Shown here piece after piece: positions 14,564 through 16,532 of a DNA stretch of 16,532 nucleotides. The number at the start of each line of letters is the position of its first letter. The first letter of the stretch is position 1. A program made the translations under genes and the position numbers. Under the pieces are notes generated by a model. The model was not told the origin of the DNA and ran no database searches. It saw only the letters and a list, made by a program, of their open reading frames with translations. Origin of the DNA: Carnobacterium_A sp036639135 (GTDB lineage Bacteria > Bacillota > Bacilli > Lactobacillales > Carnobacteriaceae); the NCBI GenBank assembly GCA_036639135.1, contig JAVWJE010000043.1, positions 1 to 16,532 of the forward strand, given 5' to 3'.

Positions 14564-16410
14564 TGAGAAATGCAGGACCTAAAGGAGCACCACGTAAAGC
14601 TAAAAATTTCTGGGGCACATTAAAAAGATTACTTGGCTACATGTCCAGTCGTTTATTTGCAATAGGGTTGGTTTTTATCCTAGCTGTTGTAGGAACGGTT
14701 TTACAAACGAAAACACCAAAAATTTTAGGCGAAGCAACAACGGAAATTTTTAAAGGTGTCATGGTAGGCATGAAAATGAAAGAAGCGGGTCAAGTTGTTG
14801 AGAAGTTACCAATTGATTTTGATGTTATAAAAAATGTCTTGTTTACGGTGGCTATACTCTATGTTCTATCAGCAGTATTCCAATATTTTCAACAATTTAC
14901 AATGACTCGCGTAGCGCAAAGAACGGTTTATGATTTGCGCAAAGAGTTAAAGGATAAAATGAATAAAGTTCCAATGAATTATTATGACACACATTCTAAC
15001 GGAGATATTATGTCTCGTGCAGTTAATGATATGGATAATATCGCAAATACATTGCAACAAACACTTACTCAATTTGTAAACAGTTTTGTCTTGTTTTTTG
15101 CAGTCTTGTATTTTATGTTAAGCATCAGCTGGCAAATGACATTAATTGCGTTTGTTACCGTTCCATTAAGTGTTTTAGTGATTAGTTTAATTACTCCAAG
15201 ATCACAAAAATTATTTAGTGCTCAACAAAAAAAATTAGGATTATTGAATAATCAAGTTGAAGAAACTTATGCAGGTCACGTAATCGTTAAGATATATAAT
15301 CGTGAAGATGTAGAAATTGAAGCTTTTGAAAAACAAAACGAGGAATTGTACCAGTCTTCGTGGAAAGCTCAATTCTTTTCTGGGTTTGTTATGCCTATGA
15401 TGAACTTTGTAAAAAATGTAGGTTACCTTTTAGTCGCAGTAGTAGGGGGAATTAAAGTTGCTAATGGAACAATGACTCTAGGGAATGTTCAAGCTTTCTT
15501 GCAGTACACAAATCAGTTTAGTCAACCATTGAGTCAAATGGCAAACTTAGCTAACACGATACAAGCAACAATAGCTTCTGCTGAACGAGTATTTGAAGTG
15601 TTAGACGAAGAAGAAATGACAGAAGAAAAATCGGGTGTTACACCTATTCCTAATTCACCATACAAAGTCTCATTTGACCATGTTCAATTTGGTTATGGAG
15701 ATGAAGATGAAGAATTGTTGATGAATGATTTCAACTTGAATGTTAAAGAAGGACAGATGATTGCCATTGTTGGCCCAACAGGTGCAGGTAAATCGACCTT
15801 AATTAATCTGTTAGAACGTTTTTACGATGTTAAAGGTGGAAGCATTAAATTAGATGGTGTGGATACAAGAGATATCACTCGTGATGAATTGCGTTCACAC
15901 TTTAGTATGGTGTTACAAGATACTTGGTTGTTTAATGGCACTATTTTGGATAATATTAAGTACGGTAGTGAAAAATATGGTCAAGACGAAGAACGCGTTT
16001 TAATTGCTGCTAAAGCTGCCCACGTCGATGACTTTGTTCATACTTTACCTGATGGTTACGACACCATTTTGAATGAAGAAGGCAGCAATATTTCTCTTGG
16101 TCAACGTCAATTGATCACTATAGCAAGAGCCTTTTTGGTTAATCCAGAAGTGTTAATATTAGATGAAGCTACTTCAAGTGTAGATACTAGAACAGAGATT
16201 CTGATACAAAAAGCTATGCGTAAAATATTAGAAGGCAGAACAAGTTTTGTCGTTGCTCATAGATTGTCAACCATCCGTGATGCGGATAACATTATTGTCA
16301 TGAATGAAGGAGACGTAATGGAAACCGGGACACATGATGAATTGATGGCACAAGATGGGTTCTATGCTGACCTATATAACAGTCAATTTGCTGAGAAACC
16401 AGCTGTATAA
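14563..16410 (+). CDS. ABC exporter half-transporter, canonical-site subunit (LmrD/EfrB/YheH-like)
   Basis: Partner half-transporter of 615 aa. A basic N-terminal stretch (1-22) precedes about six hydrophobic segments to residue 335, with a longer loop near 60-88 between the first two. The nucleotide-binding domain begins about 368. Walker A is GPTGAGKST (404-412), the Q-loop is Q452, Walker B is VLILDE (530-535) with the catalytic E535, and the switch is H566 in VVAHRLST. The signature is SLGQ (511-514) instead of SGGQ. This complements the upstream subunit: its own Walker A, Walker B and switch pair with the partner's intact FSGGQ to give one fully competent ATP site, leaving one impaired site. 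The start overlaps the previous stop (TAATG), with GAGGAGG at 14549-14555 upstream. The gene ends the operon; a strong terminator follows 18 bp after the stop. Confidence 0.92.
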   Translation: MRNAGPKGAPRKAKNFWGTLKRLLGYMSSRLFAIGLVFILAVVGTVLQTKTPKILGEATTEIFKGVMVGMKMKEAGQVVEKLPIDFDVIKNVLFTVAILYVLSAVFQYFQQFTMTRVAQRTVYDLRKELKDKMNKVPMNYYDTHSNGDIMSRAVNDMDNIANTLQQTLTQFVNSFVLFFAVLYFMLSISWQMTLIAFVTVPLSVLVISLITPRSQKLFSAQQKKLGLLNNQVEETYAGHVIVKIYNREDVEIEAFEKQNEELYQSSWKAQFFSGFVMPMMNFVKNVGYLLVAVVGGIKVANGTMTLGNVQAFLQYTNQFSQPLSQMANLANTIQATIASAERVFEVLDEEEMTEEKSGVTPIPNSPYKVSFDHVQFGYGDEDEELLMNDFNLNVKEGQMIAIVGPTGAGKSTLINLLERFYDVKGGSIKLDGVDTRDITRDELRSHFSMVLQDTWLFNGTILDNIKYGSEKYGQDEERVLIAAKAAHVDDFVHTLPDGYDTILNEEGSNISLGQRQLITIARAFLVNPEVLILDEATSSVDTRTEILIQKAMRKILEGRTSFVVAHRLSTIRDADNIIVMNEGDVMETGTHDELMAQDGFYADLYNSQFAEKPAV

Positions 16411-16428
16411 AAAAGCTAATGAATACAC

Positions 16429-16471
16429 CCTTTACCCATAAAGTTTAGTCTTTATGGGTAAAGGTTTTTTT
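16429..16471 (+). terminator. intrinsic terminator of the tetR-ABC-ABC operon
   Basis: CCTTTACCCATAAAG (16429-16443) and CTTTATGGGTAAAGG (16450-16464) form a perfect 15-bp stem with a 6-nt loop, followed by seven T. Confidence 0.93.
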
Positions 16472-16491
16472 GTAGAGTAATGATATGCTCC

Positions 16492-16532
16492 CTCTATAAA
16501 GGACACTGAAATATAAAAAGTGTCTTATATAG
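16492..16532. repeat. imperfect inverted repeat at the right window edge
   Basis: GACACT (16502-16507) pairs with AGTGTC (16519-16524), and the pairing can extend through AT-rich flanks with bulges. It could be a terminator or leader structure of a gene beyond the window; no coding sequence is visible here. Confidence 0.3.

Noticed and set aside
1..16532. CRISPR arrays, tRNA/rRNA genes, insertion sequences, attachment sites
   Set aside because: No regularly spaced direct repeats, cloverleaf-like segments, transposase or integrase coding sequence, or flanking terminal repeats were seen.

Overview
The window looks like chromosome of a low-GC Gram-positive bacterium of the order Lactobacillales. 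The base composition is AT-rich, Shine-Dalgarno sites are strong AGGAGG/GGAGGT types, promoters are sigma-A-like with several TGn-extended -10 boxes, and intrinsic terminators are short. The gene set (MupG/MurQ/MurP/MurR, EIIA-Glc, a TagB/TagF-like protein, an LmrCD/EfrAB-type exporter) fits a Carnobacterium- or Enterococcus-like genome. I favour Carnobacteriaceae, but that is inference. There is no rRNA, tRNA, CRISPR array, insertion sequence or phage gene, and it reads as ordinary core or soft-core chromosome.

Region 1 (1-4330, + strand) is a peptidoglycan-sugar salvage cassette. It holds the 3' part of mupG (6-phospho-N-acetylmuramidase), murQ (MurNAc-6-P etherase), a MurNAc-type PTS EIIBC (murP) and an RpiR/MurR-family regulator behind a terminator. 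MurP carries no EIIA domain. A free-standing EIIA-Glc lies at 5513-6022 and could supply phosphate. The route would be uptake of MurNAc or MurNAc-GlcNAc as the 6-phosphate, cleavage by MupG, and ether cleavage by MurQ to GlcNAc-6-P and lactate.

Region 2 (4349-9446) is a mixed set of single-gene units. uppP (undecaprenyl-diphosphatase, -), crr-type EIIA (+), a beta-propeller lactonase of the 6-phosphogluconolactonase type (-) and a large CDP-glycerol glycerophosphotransferase-family protein (-) follow one another. Convergent genes share bidirectional terminators. The glycerophosphotransferase homologue has lost several signature residues.

Region 3 (9612-11343, +) is a two-gene unit. It contains a stand-alone glucitol/sorbitol-type EIIA that lacks the expected phospho-histidine, followed by an AI-2E/PerM-family membrane protein.

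Region 4 (11347-16471) is a divergent detoxification/efflux locus. azoR (FMN-dependent NADH-azoreductase/quinone reductase, -) faces a tetR-ABC-ABC operon (+) with ATGA and TAATG overlaps. A strong promoter drives that operon, and overlapping inverted repeats just after its -10 form a likely TetR operator. The two ABC half-transporters have complementary degenerate and canonical ATP sites, as in heterodimeric multidrug exporters.

Nothing here is clearly a new defence or mobile system. The points most worth a second look are the motif-degenerate TagB/TagF-like protein, the histidine-less EIIA-Gut paired with an AI-2E protein, and a promoter placed upstream of a terminator before murR.
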